A stretch of DNA of 64,000 nucleotides from Curtobacterium oceanosedimentum (GTDB lineage: Bacteria > Actinomycetota > Actinomycetes > Actinomycetales > Microbacteriaceae): the NCBI RefSeq assembly GCF_020297365.1, contig NZ_JAIXIG010000012.1, positions 1 through 64,000 on the forward strand, read 5' to 3'. Made by a program: the position numbers and the translations under genes. Positions 26,298-34,403 of this stretch are shown here, piece by piece; the first letter of the stretch is position 1; each line of letters starts with the position of its first letter. The notes under the pieces were generated by a model. It made no database searches. It saw only the letters and a list, made by a program, of their open reading frames with translations, and was not told the origin of the DNA.

Positions 26298-27500
26298 ATG
26301 TCCCGCAGCACCCGCTCCGCCCGTCCCCACGCTCCCCGGCCCCGCCTGCTGGTGCTCGGATCGACCTTCCCGGCCCGTCCGGACGACGGTGTGCCCGCGT
26401 TCGTGCTCGACCTCGCCCACCAGGAGGCGACCGAGTTCGACACGATGGTGCTGACCCCGCGTGTGCCGGGCGGCGCCACCACGGAGCGCATCGGCGAGGT
26501 CGGCGTCCGGCGGTTCCCGTACTTCCCGAAGGCGTTCGAGGACCTGGCCGACGGCGCGATCCTCGACAACCTCAAGGAGAAGCGCTCCCGCATCGTGCAG
26601 GTGCCGGCGCTCGTCCTCGCGCAGTACCTGGCCGTCCGACGCGTTGTCCGCTCCGCCCGACCGGACGTCATCCACGCACACTGGGCGATCCCGCAGGCCC
26701 TGGTCGCCACGCTCGCCGCCCCCGGGGTGCCGATCGTGGTCACCACGCACGGCGGCGACATCTACGCCCTCCGAGCCGCACCGCTCGTGCGGCTCAAGCG
26801 ATGGGTCTTCGGGCGGTCCGCCCACGTCACCACCGTCAACTCCGAGATGCGCGAACGCCTGACGGAGTGGGGCGTGCCCGAGTCGCGGTCGACGGTGATC
26901 CCGATGGGCGTCGACCTGGGCCCCGCGCGCGACACCCGCTCCCGCGTGCCCGCGCAGGAGCACCACGTGGTGGCCGTGGGCCGCCTGGTCGAGAAGAAGG
27001 GCTTCGGCAACCTGATCGAGGCGCTGCGCGGACTCGGCGACGACGTGCCGTGGCGGCTGACGGTGGTCGGGGACGGCCCGTACCGCGCCCAGCTGGAACA
27101 GCAGGCGTCCGGTCTGCCGGTGACCTTCCTGGGGCAGCGCGGTCGCACCGAGGTGCTCGAGACGCTCGCGTCGGCCACGGTCGTCGCGGTGCCGTCGATC
27201 CCCGCGGCGAACGGCGACCAGGAGGGCCTGCCGGTCACCCTGCTCGAGGCCGCCGCGGTCGGTGCCGCCATCGTGGCGAGCGACCTGCCCGGCATCCGCG
27301 ACGTCGTGCAGGACGACGTGTCCGGCGTGCTCGTGCCCCCGGGTGACGTCCCGGCGCTCCGTGCGGCGCTCCGGCGGGTGCTCACCGACGACGCGGCACG
27401 GACGCGCTACCAGGAACAGGCCGTCGTCTCGGCGGCGGAGTTCTCCACCGAGCGGATCGGCGCGCGCTACCGCTCGGTGCTGCGCGCAGCGATCGGCTGA
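26298..27500 (+). CDS. Glycosyltransferase family 4
   Basis: 400 aa GT-B. LLVLGSTFPARPDDGVPAFV at the N terminus, VIHAHWAIPQALVATLAAP and VVTTHGGDIYAL in the acceptor half, then VAVGRLVEKKGFGNLIEAL and DQEGLPVTLLEAAAVGAAIVASD in the donor half with the conserved E-x7-E. ATG 26298 follows GGAAAGGC. Its 3' end overlaps the convergent GT-C gene by 34 nt. Functions in the same glycan pathway by context; donor unknown. Confidence 0.88.
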   Translation: MSRSTRSARPHAPRPRLLVLGSTFPARPDDGVPAFVLDLAHQEATEFDTMVLTPRVPGGATTERIGEVGVRRFPYFPKAFEDLADGAILDNLKEKRSRIVQVPALVLAQYLAVRRVVRSARPDVIHAHWAIPQALVATLAAPGVPIVVTTHGGDIYALRAAPLVRLKRWVFGRSAHVTTVNSEMRERLTEWGVPESRSTVIPMGVDLGPARDTRSRVPAQEHHVVAVGRLVEKKGFGNLIEALRGLGDDVPWRLTVVGDGPYRAQLEQQASGLPVTFLGQRGRTEVLETLASATVVAVPSIPAANGDQEGLPVTLLEAAAVGAAIVASDLPGIRDVVQDDVSGVLVPPGDVPALRAALRRVLTDDAARTRYQEQAVVSAAEFSTERIGARYRSVLRAAIG

Positions 27501-28987
27501 TCCTCGGCGGGGTCCGCCGCCGGCTCGACGTCGCTGCGGCGGATCGCGCGGACCTCGCCGAGCACGAACAGCACGAGCGTCACGAGCGTCAGCAGTCCGG
27601 CCACGACCGTCGCGCCGAGCACCAGGGTCGCCGCGTGCGGGACCAGCGTCGCCCCCTCGGGGTGCAGCAGGGTCGACATCGGCACGAGTGCCAGGAGCAC
27701 CCACGCCGGCACGAGCACGACGGCGGCGTACCGCGACACCCGGAGCCCGGCGGCGATCGCCAGCGCGAGCGGGACCCAGACGGTCAGCGTGTACCGGTTG
27801 ATCGGCGCACCGCCGCCCGCCATGTAGCGGATCTCGACGAGGACGAACAGCACGGTGACCGTGGCGAGCATCGCGACGACGAGCGCCCGCGGCCAGGCCT
27901 CGGACGGTCCGACCGGCTCGACCGGGGCCGCTCCGGACCGACGCCGGACGACGCCACGGCCGACGAGCACCAGGGCGAACACCACCGCGAGCAGCAGCGG
28001 CACCAGGAACAGGGTCCACGGCACGGGGTCGCGCAGGTCGAGCGCCCCGCGGTACAGGGCGAACAGCTGCTTCCAGAACGACGGCATCGTGACGACCTCG
28101 CCGTCGGTGAAGTGGGGACGGGGCACCCACCCCGGCCACGGCTTCGGACGACCGCTGAACGAACCGGCGACGATCGAGTTGCGGATCCAGAACCACCCGG
28201 AGGCCGCGGCGGCCGCGACCACCGGCACGAGGGCGACGAGCAGGCGTGCCCACACCCCGTGGAGCCGACCGACCCGCACCGTCCGGGCCAGCAGGAAGGC
28301 GACCGCGATCGCGACGAGCCACAGGGCGAACGACAGGCGCGTCGTCATGCCGGCCGCGGCGACGAGTGCTCCGCCGACGAGCAGGCGCGGACCGACCCCG
28401 GTCCGCAACGCGGCTCCGGCGACGCCGCAGGCCAGGGCACCGAGCAGCGCCGCGAGGGAGTCGTTGTACACGACGCCGGCCTGCACGACGAGGACGGCGG
28501 TGAACGCGGACACGACCGCCACGGTCGCGGGCAGCCGGCGTGCCTCGGGGAAGCAGCGCGAGGCCGCCCACGCCGCGGCGGGCACGATGCCCGCGACGAC
28601 GACCGCGTTCACCAGCCGCGCGGCGACGACCGCCTGCACCGGGTGCCCGGAGTCGACGAGCGGCCCGACGAGCGGCGCGAGCAGGACGTAGTAGAGCGGC
28701 GGGTGCTGCGCCACCCACTGCACCGGCGGGGTGTGACCGAAGCCGGGCCGGAAGCGGACGCCGTCCAGCAGCACGGGCAGCTGGCCGTGCCACACCCGGA
28801 GCGCGTAGTCCACGTGGGCGGACTCGTCGGTGCTGCTCAGCGGCTCCGTCGAGGCGATCCGTGCGACCGCCGCGACGAGCAGGAAGAGCGTGGCGGCGAG
28901 GACGACCGGGGTCGCCCACGACCGACCCCGGATGCCGCCGAGGTCGCGGAGGCTGTCGAGCAGCCGCTGTCCGGGTCGGTCCGCCAC
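27467..28987 (-). CDS. GT-C type membrane glycosyltransferase, DUF2142-like (paralogue 4)
   Basis: 506 aa membrane protein. SSTDESAHVDYALRVW after the first helix and WVAQHPPLYYVLLAPLVG match the other three DUF2142-like paralogues, but it is more distant (no TQGRYYYP segment; instead YMAGGGAPINRYTLTVW). I chose the GTG at 28987, 8 nt after the ugd stop; the frame is open further upstream but only through ugd. Co-directional and probably co-transcribed with ugd. The last 34 nt overlap the convergent GT4 gene. Confidence 0.78.
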   Translation of the reverse strand: MADRPGQRLLDSLRDLGGIRGRSWATPVVLAATLFLLVAAVARIASTEPLSSTDESAHVDYALRVWHGQLPVLLDGVRFRPGFGHTPPVQWVAQHPPLYYVLLAPLVGPLVDSGHPVQAVVAARLVNAVVVAGIVPAAAWAASRCFPEARRLPATVAVVSAFTAVLVVQAGVVYNDSLAALLGALACGVAGAALRTGVGPRLLVGGALVAAAGMTTRLSFALWLVAIAVAFLLARTVRVGRLHGVWARLLVALVPVVAAAAASGWFWIRNSIVAGSFSGRPKPWPGWVPRPHFTDGEVVTMPSFWKQLFALYRGALDLRDPVPWTLFLVPLLLAVVFALVLVGRGVVRRRSGAAPVEPVGPSEAWPRALVVAMLATVTVLFVLVEIRYMAGGGAPINRYTLTVWVPLALAIAAGLRVSRYAAVVLVPAWVLLALVPMSTLLHPEGATLVPHAATLVLGATVVAGLLTLVTLVLFVLGEVRAIRRSDVEPAADPAEDQPIAARSTER

Positions 28988-28995
28988 CGTCGGGG

Positions 28996-30303
28996 TCAGC
29001 GCCCCATGCCCCGGTACGTGAAGCCGGCGGCCGTCCAGGCGTCGCGATCCAGGCAGTTGCGACCGTCGATGACGACCGGCGACGCCACGAGTGCGGCGGC
29101 CGCCGCTGCGTCGAGCTCGCGGAACTCGGTCCACTCGGTGAGCACGAGCACCAGCTCGGCGCCGCCCAGTGCCTCGGCGGCGCTCTCGACGTAGTCGAGC
29201 TCCGGGTGCACGCGGCGCGCGGTCACGACGGCCTCGGGGTCGTACGCCGACACCACGGCACCGAGCTCGTGCAGACGGGCCGCGATGTCGAGGGCCGGCG
29301 AGTCGCGGACGTCGTCGGAGTTCGGCTTGAAGGCCAGGCCGAGCACCGCGACGCGCTTGCCGCTGACGACGCCGTCGAGCAGCTCCTGCGCCAGCTCGAC
29401 CACGTGCGCGCGGCGCCGCAGGTTCGTGGCGTCGACGTCGGCCAGGAACGCCAGGGACTCCCCCACGCCCAGCTCGTTCGCGCGGGCCTGGAAGGCGCGG
29501 ATGTCCTTCGGCAGGCAGCCGCCGCCGAAGCCGAGCCCGGCGTTCAGGAACCGGCGGCCGATGCGGGCGTCGTGGCCGATCGCGTCGGCGAGCGCGGTGA
29601 CGTCGGCACCGGCGACCTCGGCGATCTCGGCCATCGAGTTGATGAACGAGATCTTCGTGGCGAGGAACGCGTTCGCGCTGATCTTCACGAGCTCGGCGGT
29701 GGGCAGGTTGACCACGAGCCGGGGCGTGCCGGTGGCGAGTGCCTCCGCGTAGACCTCGTCGAGCACCGCGACGGCCTGCTCGCCGGCGTCGCCGTCCGGG
29801 ACGCCGTAGACGAAGCGGTCGGGCGCGATGGTGTCCTGCACGGCGAAGCCCTCGCGCAGGAACTCGGGGTTCCAGACGAGCGTGGCACCGGGGACGGCCT
29901 CGCTGACCTCGGCGGCCAGACGTGCGGCGGTACCGACGGGCACGGTCGACTTGCCGACGACGAACTCGCCGGCGGACAGGTGCGGGGTGAGCGCGGCGAC
30001 GGCGGCGTCCACGTAGGTCAGGTCCGCGGCACCGGTGGGCCCCTGCGGGGTGCCGACGGCGAGGAAGTGCACGCGGGACCCGGCCACCTCGGCCATGTCG
30101 GTGGTGAAGCGGATCCGACCGGACTCCAGGGCCTCGGTCAGGATCTCGGGCAGCCCGGGCTCGAAGAAGGGGGCCTCGCCCGCGGCGAGCCGCTCGATCT
30201 TGGCAGGGTCGACGTCCACAGCGACGACCTCGTGTCCGAGTTTGGCCATGGAGGCGGCGTGCACGGCACCGAGGTAGCCGCAGCCGATGACAGAGATACG
30301 CAC
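28996..30303 (-). CDS. ugd: UDP-glucose 6-dehydrogenase
   Basis: 435 aa. Oxidises UDP-glucose to UDP-glucuronate with 2 NAD. RISVIGCGYLGAVHA is the Rossmann motif, GKSTVPVGT and NPEFLREGFAV are family motifs, GFGGGCLPKD holds the catalytic Cys, and LGLAFKPNSDDVRDSPAL starts the C-terminal domain. GTG 30303 with TACCGT 6 nt upstream suggests a leaderless mRNA. Supplies an acidic sugar for the polymer, consistent with the pyruvyl transferase nearby. Confidence 0.95.
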   Translation of the reverse strand: MRISVIGCGYLGAVHAASMAKLGHEVVAVDVDPAKIERLAAGEAPFFEPGLPEILTEALESGRIRFTTDMAEVAGSRVHFLAVGTPQGPTGAADLTYVDAAVAALTPHLSAGEFVVGKSTVPVGTAARLAAEVSEAVPGATLVWNPEFLREGFAVQDTIAPDRFVYGVPDGDAGEQAVAVLDEVYAEALATGTPRLVVNLPTAELVKISANAFLATKISFINSMAEIAEVAGADVTALADAIGHDARIGRRFLNAGLGFGGGCLPKDIRAFQARANELGVGESLAFLADVDATNLRRRAHVVELAQELLDGVVSGKRVAVLGLAFKPNSDDVRDSPALDIAARLHELGAVVSAYDPEAVVTARRVHPELDYVESAAEALGGAELVLVLTEWTEFRELDAAAAAALVASPVVIDGRNCLDRDAWTAAGFTYRGMGR

Positions 30304-30309
30304 GGGACG

Positions 30310-30315
30310 ACGGTA
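30310..30315 (-). promoter_or_regulatory. -10 box for leaderless ugd
   Basis: TACCGT 6 nt before the ugd GTG. Confidence 0.4.
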
Positions 30316-30336
30316 CCGGTTTCTCGCCGAAGTCTC

Positions 30337-30374
30337 ACGACGGCCCCCGCAGGGGGTGTCGCGGCGGCCGTCGT
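30337..30374 (-). terminator. Hairpin after the PH-domain gene
   Basis: ACGACGGCC (30337-30345) pairs with GGCCGTCGT (30366-30374), with a smaller CCCCC/GGGGG hairpin inside; it begins at the stop of the gene ending at 30374. Confidence 0.4.
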
Positions 30375-30919
30375 CAGGCCCGCACGTCGCCCCACGGCGG
30401 GCGGTCCGGGCCGCCCACGATCTCGTCCCAGTCGGGCTCGCGGTGTCGGCGTCGGGCCTCGTACGCCTCGACCAGGTCGTGCAGCACGGCCACCACGAGG
30501 TCGGCGTGCGCCACGTCGGCGAGCACCACGGCCGGGTCGTCGCCGGGGAACACGAGCACGTCGCCGGAGCGGAACAGTCCCTGCAGGCCACGGCGTCGCA
30601 CCGTGACGTCGTACCCCCGGGAGTGCAGGAGCTCGCGCCGGGTCCGGGTGCCGAGGCCGTGCACCACGACCAGGCGCCGGGTCGTGACGACGTAGCGCTC
30701 GGACATCCACCGGAACAGCGGGACCGCCCCGCCGAGCACGACGAGCACCACGACGACGAGCGCGACGACGGCGTTCAACCAGGCGAGCTGCGCCCGGAAC
30801 ACCCCGAAGCCGAAGCCGCCGGCCGCGGTGACGAGCACGACGAAGACCGCCGGCCGCACCAGCCGACGCGCGTGCGGCCGCAGCCGTGCGACGACGCGTT
30901 CGGGCGGGGGCTCGGTCAT
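30374..30919 (-). CDS. PH-domain membrane protein
   Basis: 181 aa. Two helices (about 25-70), then a bacterial PH domain beginning WMSERYVVTTRRLVVVHGLGTRTRRELLHSRGYDV, where the RYVVT-RRL pattern is typical, and a charged tail. I chose the ATG at 30919 just past the birA stop; an in-frame ATG at 30931 overlaps birA by 8 nt and cannot be excluded. A membrane protein of this kind next to birA is conserved in actinobacteria (Rv3278c in M. tuberculosis, from memory). Function unknown. Confidence 0.85.
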   Translation of the reverse strand: MTEPPPERVVARLRPHARRLVRPAVFVVLVTAAGGFGFGVFRAQLAWLNAVVALVVVVLVVLGGAVPLFRWMSERYVVTTRRLVVVHGLGTRTRRELLHSRGYDVTVRRRGLQGLFRSGDVLVFPGDDPAVVLADVAHADLVVAVLHDLVEAYEARRRHREPDWDEIVGGPDRPPWGDVRA

Positions 30920-30923
30920 GCCG

Positions 30924-31724
30924 TCATGCATACCGCAGGTGGGTGACGTCCCCCACCGCGACGCCCCTGGTGCTGCCCGCTCGGTCCCGGATCGTGATGC
31001 GACCGGCGTCGTCGATCCCGGTGGCGTCGGCCTCCTCGACGGTGCCGTCGGGGAGTTCGAGCCGGATGCGGCGACCGATCGTGCCGCACGCCGTCCGGAC
31101 GTGGGACCGGACCGTCTCGGCGGCGGGACCACCAGCGGCCAGGCCGGCCACGGCCTCCAGGACGGCGGCGTGGAAGACCGACAGCACCGCGTCGGCCAGG
31201 GCGGGTGCGTCGTCGGCTGCGCCGGCGAGCAGCAGCGAGGTGGACGTCGGGGTGGGCAGTCGGTCGGCGGGGATGGTGAGGTTCACGCCGGCGCCGACCA
31301 CGACGCTGCCGTCGGCGGCGACCTGGCACAGGATGCCGCACACCTTGTCGCCGGCGACCTGCACGTCGTTCGGCCACTTCACGGTGACGTCGGTGCCGTC
31401 GGGCAGCACCGTCACGACCGCGTCGCGCATCGCAGCGCCGGCGACCAGGGGCAGCCAGCCGCGGTCCCGGTCGTCCAGGTCGGCGCGGACGAGCACGCTC
31501 GCGGCGAGGGCCTGCCCGCTCGGGGCGGTCCAGGTGCGGTCGAGGCGGCCCCGCCCGGCGGTCTGGTGCAGGGTCGCGATGACACTGCCGTGCTCCTGCC
31601 CGGGGGCCACGGCGAGCAGGTCGGCGTTCGTCGAGCCCGTCTCGGCCGGGGTGGTGATCGTCGCGCCCGCCGCCGCGACCGCTGCGCTGGTGGCGGGGAA
31701 CGACGGCGACGGGGATGTGGACAT
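30924..31724 (-). CDS. birA: Biotin--[acetyl-CoA-carboxylase] ligase (BirA)
   Basis: 266 aa, class I ligase without a DNA-binding domain. TAGRGRLDRTW is the biotinyl-AMP loop (GRGR-x-x-R), KWPNDV the biotin-site motif with catalytic Lys, and VVGAGVNLTI the following strand; a small C-terminal beta domain ends the protein. It biotinylates AccA3 encoded 8 kb downstream. Divergent from accD; TACATT lies 7 nt before the ATG, indicating a leaderless mRNA. Confidence 0.95.
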   Translation of the reverse strand: MSTSPSPSFPATSAAVAAAGATITTPAETGSTNADLLAVAPGQEHGSVIATLHQTAGRGRLDRTWTAPSGQALAASVLVRADLDDRDRGWLPLVAGAAMRDAVVTVLPDGTDVTVKWPNDVQVAGDKVCGILCQVAADGSVVVGAGVNLTIPADRLPTPTSTSLLLAGAADDAPALADAVLSVFHAAVLEAVAGLAAGGPAAETVRSHVRTACGTIGRRIRLELPDGTVEEADATGIDDAGRITIRDRAGSTRGVAVGDVTHLRYA

Positions 31725-31731
31725 GCACGCA

Positions 31732-31737
31732 AATGTA
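31732..31737 (-). promoter_or_regulatory. -10 box for leaderless birA
   Basis: TACATT 7 nt before the birA ATG in the 74-nt birA/accD divergent region. Confidence 0.45.
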
Positions 31738-31786
31738 CGGGCAGGAACCGTGGGGGTCCTCCAACCGGCCCCGTCGTGCCCGCCGG

Positions 31787-31792
31787 TAGGGT
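31787..31792 (+). promoter_or_regulatory. -10 box for leaderless accD
   Basis: TAGGGT 6 nt before the accD GTG, back to back with the birA promoter. Confidence 0.5.
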
Positions 31793-31798
31793 GAGCGG

Positions 31799-33394
31799 GT
31801 GACTTCAGGAGACACCCCCGATCTGTCGACGACGGCCGGCCGCCTGGCCGACCTCCGCGACCGGTACCACGAGGCCGTGACCGCCGCGGGCGAATCCGCG
31901 ATCGCCAAGCAGCACGCGAAGGGCAAGGGCACCGCGCGCGAACGCATCGAGCAGCTGCTCGACGAGAACTCCTTCGTGGAGTTCGACGAGTTCGTGCGGC
32001 ACCGCACCACGTCGTTCGGCATGGACGCCAAGCGGCCCTACGGCGACGCGGTCGTCACCGGCGTGGGCACGATCCACGGTCGGAACGTCGCCGTGTACGC
32101 GCAGGACTTCACCGTGTTCGGCGGGTCCCTCGGCGAGGTCGCCGGCGAGAAGATCATCAAGGTCATGCAGCACGCGCTGAAGACGGGCGTGCCGATCATC
32201 GGCATCCTCGACTCGGGCGGCGCCCGCATCCAGGAGGGCGTGGTCGCGCTGGGCAAGTACGGCGAGATCTTCCGCCTGAACACCCAGGCCTCCGGCGTCA
32301 TCCCGCAGCTCTCCATCGTCATGGGCCCGGCGGCCGGCGGCGCGGTGTACTCCCCCGCCCTGACCGACTTCGTGATCATGGTCGACAAGACCAGCCACAT
32401 GTTCGTCACCGGCCCCGACGTCATCAAGACCGTCACCGGCGAGGACGTCGGCTTCGAGGAGCTCGGCGGCGCCCAGACCCACAACGCGGTCTCCGGCGTG
32501 GCCCACTACCTGGCCGAGGACGAGACCGACGCGCTCGACTACGCGCGCTCGCTCATCGGGTTCCTGCCGGACAACAACCTGTCCGACCCGCCCGCGTACG
32601 ACGTCGCACCCGAGCTCGAGACCACCGACGCCGACCACGAGCTCGACGTCGTGATCCCGGACTCGACGAACCAGCCCTACGACGTCACCACGATCATCGA
32701 GCACATCGTCGACGACGGCGAGTTCCTCGAGGTCCAGCCGCTGTTCGCGCCGAACATCCTGATCGGGTTCGGTCGGGTCGAGGGCCGCACGGTCGGCATC
32801 ATCGCGAACCAGCCGCAGGCGATGGCCGGCACGCTGAACATCGACGCCGGCGAGAAGGCCGCGCGCTTCGTGCGGTTCTGCGACGCCTTCGGCATCCCGA
32901 TCCTGACCCTCGTCGACGTGCCCGGCTACCTGCCCGGCACCGACCAGGAGTGGACCGGGGTCATCCGCCGTGGCGCGAAGCTGCTCTACGCCTACGCCGA
33001 GGCCACCGTGCCGCTCGTCACCGTCATCACCCGCAAGGCCTACGGCGGCGCGTACATCGTGATGGGCTCGAAGCAGCTCGGTGCCGACATCAACCTGGCC
33101 TGGCCGACCGCCGAGATCGCGGTCATGGGCGGCCAGGGCGCCGTGAACATCCTGTACCGCGCCGAGATCAAGCGCGCCGAGGAGTCCGGCGAGGACGTCG
33201 CCGCGGTCCGGACGAAGCTCGCGAACGAGTACACGTACAACGTCGCGTCGCCGTACCTGGCGGCCGAGCGCGGTGAGCTCGACGGCATCATCCAGCCGCA
33301 CGCCACCCGCGTGGCCGTGATCAAGTCGCTCCGCTCCCTGCGGGGCAAGCGCGCCTCGCTGCCGCCGAAGAAGCACGGGAACATCCCGCTGTGA
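31799..33394 (+). CDS. Acyl-CoA carboxylase beta (carboxyltransferase) subunit, AccD5-like
   Basis: 531 aa. Two crotonase-fold halves: the first has [31 protein letters not shown] and [11 protein letters not shown] (oxyanion Gly-Gly); the second has [35 protein letters not shown] and [18 protein letters not shown]. Carboxylates acetyl- or propionyl-CoA using carboxybiotin from AccA3. The order birA / accD / accE / maf / accA3 matches the M. tuberculosis accD5 locus (from memory), which favours propionyl-CoA or mixed specificity; sequence alone does not decide. Leaderless start likely. Confidence 0.95.
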   Translation: MTSGDTPDLSTTAGRLADLRDRYHEAVTAAGESAIAKQHAKGKGTARERIEQLLDENSFVEFDEFVRHRTTSFGMDAKRPYGDAVVTGVGTIHGRNVAVYAQDFTVFGGSLGEVAGEKIIKVMQHALKTGVPIIGILDSGGARIQEGVVALGKYGEIFRLNTQASGVIPQLSIVMGPAAGGAVYSPALTDFVIMVDKTSHMFVTGPDVIKTVTGEDVGFEELGGAQTHNAVSGVAHYLAEDETDALDYARSLIGFLPDNNLSDPPAYDVAPELETTDADHELDVVIPDSTNQPYDVTTIIEHIVDDGEFLEVQPLFAPNILIGFGRVEGRTVGIIANQPQAMAGTLNIDAGEKAARFVRFCDAFGIPILTLVDVPGYLPGTDQEWTGVIRRGAKLLYAYAEATVPLVTVITRKAYGGAYIVMGSKQLGADINLAWPTAEIAVMGGQGAVNILYRAEIKRAEESGEDVAAVRTKLANEYTYNVASPYLAAERGELDGIIQPHATRVAVIKSLRSLRGKRASLPPKKHGNIPL

Positions 33395-33422
33395 CCGGAC
33401 ACGCACCGACGGGCGGCCGCTG

Positions 33423-33677
33423 ATGGGTCGCCACGCCGCCCCCGTGCCGGCCGACGAGCCGACCGCGGTGGCCGACGTCCGGGTCGTCTCCGGCGAGCCG
33501 ACGCCCGAGGAGCTCGCGGCCGTCGTCGCCGTGCTGCAGCGCCAGGCCGACGAGGCCGCCGCTGCCGGACGCGCCGAGGTCGTCGACCAGCCACGCGCCG
33601 GCTGGGACGCATCGGCGCGCGGCGTGCGTCGCCCGCTCGAGCACGGGCCGGGAGCCTGGGGCCGCTCGCTGCGCTGA
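33423..33677 (+). CDS. accE: Acyl-CoA carboxylase epsilon subunit (AccE)
   Basis: 84 aa. RVVSGEPTPEELAAVVAVLQ (residues 20-39) is the characteristic AccE motif, followed by a linker and a basic W-containing C terminus. AccE proteins bind and activate AccD/AccA3 complexes in actinobacteria. It follows accD by 28 nt and is presumably co-transcribed. ATG start; a hairpin follows 11 nt after the stop. Confidence 0.9.
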   Translation: MGRHAAPVPADEPTAVADVRVVSGEPTPEELAAVVAVLQRQADEAAAAGRAEVVDQPRAGWDASARGVRRPLEHGPGAWGRSLR

Positions 33678-33687
33678 TGTACCCCTG

Positions 33688-33705
33688 CCCGGACGACGTC
33701 CCGGG
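33688..33705 (+). terminator. Hairpin after accE
   Basis: CCCGGAC pairs with GTCCCGGG with one bulge and a 3-nt loop, 11 nt past the accE stop. Confidence 0.4.
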
Positions 33706-33885
33706 TGGGTGCAGCGGGCACATCCCGGTCGGTATCCCCCTGAACGGGGGGCCAAGAACTGCGCGTCCCCAGCGGAACTGCCAGGATTGTCCCCCATAAT
33801 GACGACTGACACGCCACACGTGCCTCGGCATAGTTGTTGGTGTTCGGTGTCCTTCGACAGAAGACATCGCAGGTCGGTGGCCGAC

Positions 33886-33891
33886 TAGGGT
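33886..33891 (+). promoter_or_regulatory. -10 box of candidate small RNA
   Basis: TAGGGT in the gap, about 65 nt upstream of a strong terminator hairpin, with no gene between. Confidence 0.3.
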
Positions 33892-33897
33892 ACGACG

Positions 33898-33990
33898 CCA
33901 CCGTCCGGAGCGAGGCAGGGCGACATTCGGGTTGCCGCTCAGCCTCGGGTCGTGAACGGGCCGGTCGCATCGACCGGCCCGTTCCCCCGT
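33898..33990 (+). ncRNA. Candidate small RNA (about 90 nt)
   Basis: Bounded by a TAGGGT box and a terminator at 33954-33984 followed by CCCCC. Between them GGCGAC/GTTGCC (loop ATTCGG, one G-U pair) nests inside GAGGC/GCCTC, so the transcript would fold into a two-part stem plus the terminator. It matches no RNA family I can name. Support is structural only. Confidence 0.3.
33954..33984 (+). terminator. 14-bp stem, 3-nt loop terminator hairpin
   Basis: GAACGGGCCGGTCG / CGACCGGCCCGTTC with loop CAT, perfect, followed by CCCCC. Confidence 0.65.
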
Positions 33991-34048
33991 TTCCGGGGTG
34001 TGGTCGGCCCGCGGTGCGGGTTCCGGCTCGGGTTCCGGCCTCGACGTC

Positions 34049-34168
34049 GCACGACGGTGTCGACGTCGTACGACACCGACATCGTCGTCCCGGCAGGCGC
34101 GTGCCACCCGCACGACGGTGTCGACGTCGTGCGACACCGACATGGTCGCCCCGGCAGGCGCGCGCCAG
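34049..34168 (+). repeat. 61-bp-period direct repeat, two copies
   Basis: 34049-34107 and 34110-34168 agree at 55 of 59 positions by eye. Each contains GGTGTCG...CGACACC, a 7-bp hairpin with an 8-nt loop. Confidence 0.85.
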
Positions 34169-34186
34169 CCCGACGCGACCACGCGG

Positions 34187-34230
34187 CGGCCGGGAGGCCC
34201 GTGGGGACGCCGCCACGTGCCTCCCGTCCG
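34187..34230 (-). repeat. Palindromic element, copy C (inverted orientation)
   Basis: Arms 34187-34204 and 34213-34230 with two mismatches. The loop GGACGCCG is the reverse complement of the copy A/B loop, so the element is asymmetric and here inverted. Confidence 0.85.
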
Positions 34231-34329
34231 TCCCCCGGCGGGTGCAGACGCCGGACGACACCGTCGCTGTCGCACGACATCGACATCGTCGCCCCGGCAC
34301 GCGCGCGCCAGCCCGACGCGACCACGCGG

Positions 34330-34373
34330 CGGCCGGGAGGCCCGTGGGGACGCCGCCACGCGCCTCCCGTCCG
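34330..34373 (-). repeat. Palindromic element, copy D (inverted orientation)
   Basis: Arms 34330-34347 and 34356-34373 with few mismatches; same orientation as copy C, 143 bp apart. Confidence 0.85.
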
Positions 34374-34403
34374 TCCCCCGCCGCGCCGCGCGCGGCACGG
34401 GCG

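Larger units (their letters stand above)
34139..34381 (+). repeat. 143-bp-period duplication carrying two palindromic elements
   Basis: 34139-34238 and 34282-34381 are nearly identical (three differences in about 96 nt by eye). Each ends with one copy of the dispersed palindrome. Confidence 0.9.
33678..34403. other. 726-nt gap: hairpins, candidate small RNA, compound tandem repeat
   Basis: The only gene-free stretch over 300 nt. In order: a hairpin at 33688-33705 after accE; a weak CCCCC/GGGGG hairpin at 33738-33753; a less GC-rich stretch 33755-33950 with CATAAT and TAGGGT promoter-like words; a strong intrinsic-terminator-like hairpin at 33954-33984; then 34049-34381, built of direct repeats and two copies of the palindromic element. 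Open frames through the repeats exist on both strands but lack coding features, and I call no gene here. Confidence 0.7.

Noticed and set aside
25026-28919. A continuous minus-strand frame of about 1300 codons ending in the pyruvyl transferase
   Set aside because: Only the last 407 codons resemble a protein family; upstream it runs antisense to the GT4 gene and out of frame through the GT-C gene. The GTG at 26249 begins the real protein.
33799-33888. A 29-residue plus-strand frame with a Cys-Trp-Cys motif (MTTDTPHVPRHSC...), considered as a cysteine-sensing leader peptide
   Set aside because: No gene of sulfur metabolism follows, the ribosome site is poor, and its stop forms the -10 box of the candidate small RNA. 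Too weak to call.
34049-34381. Tandem repeats considered as a CRISPR array
   Set aside because: Periods of 61 and 143 bp with too few units, repeats longer than spacers, and no cas genes nearby.
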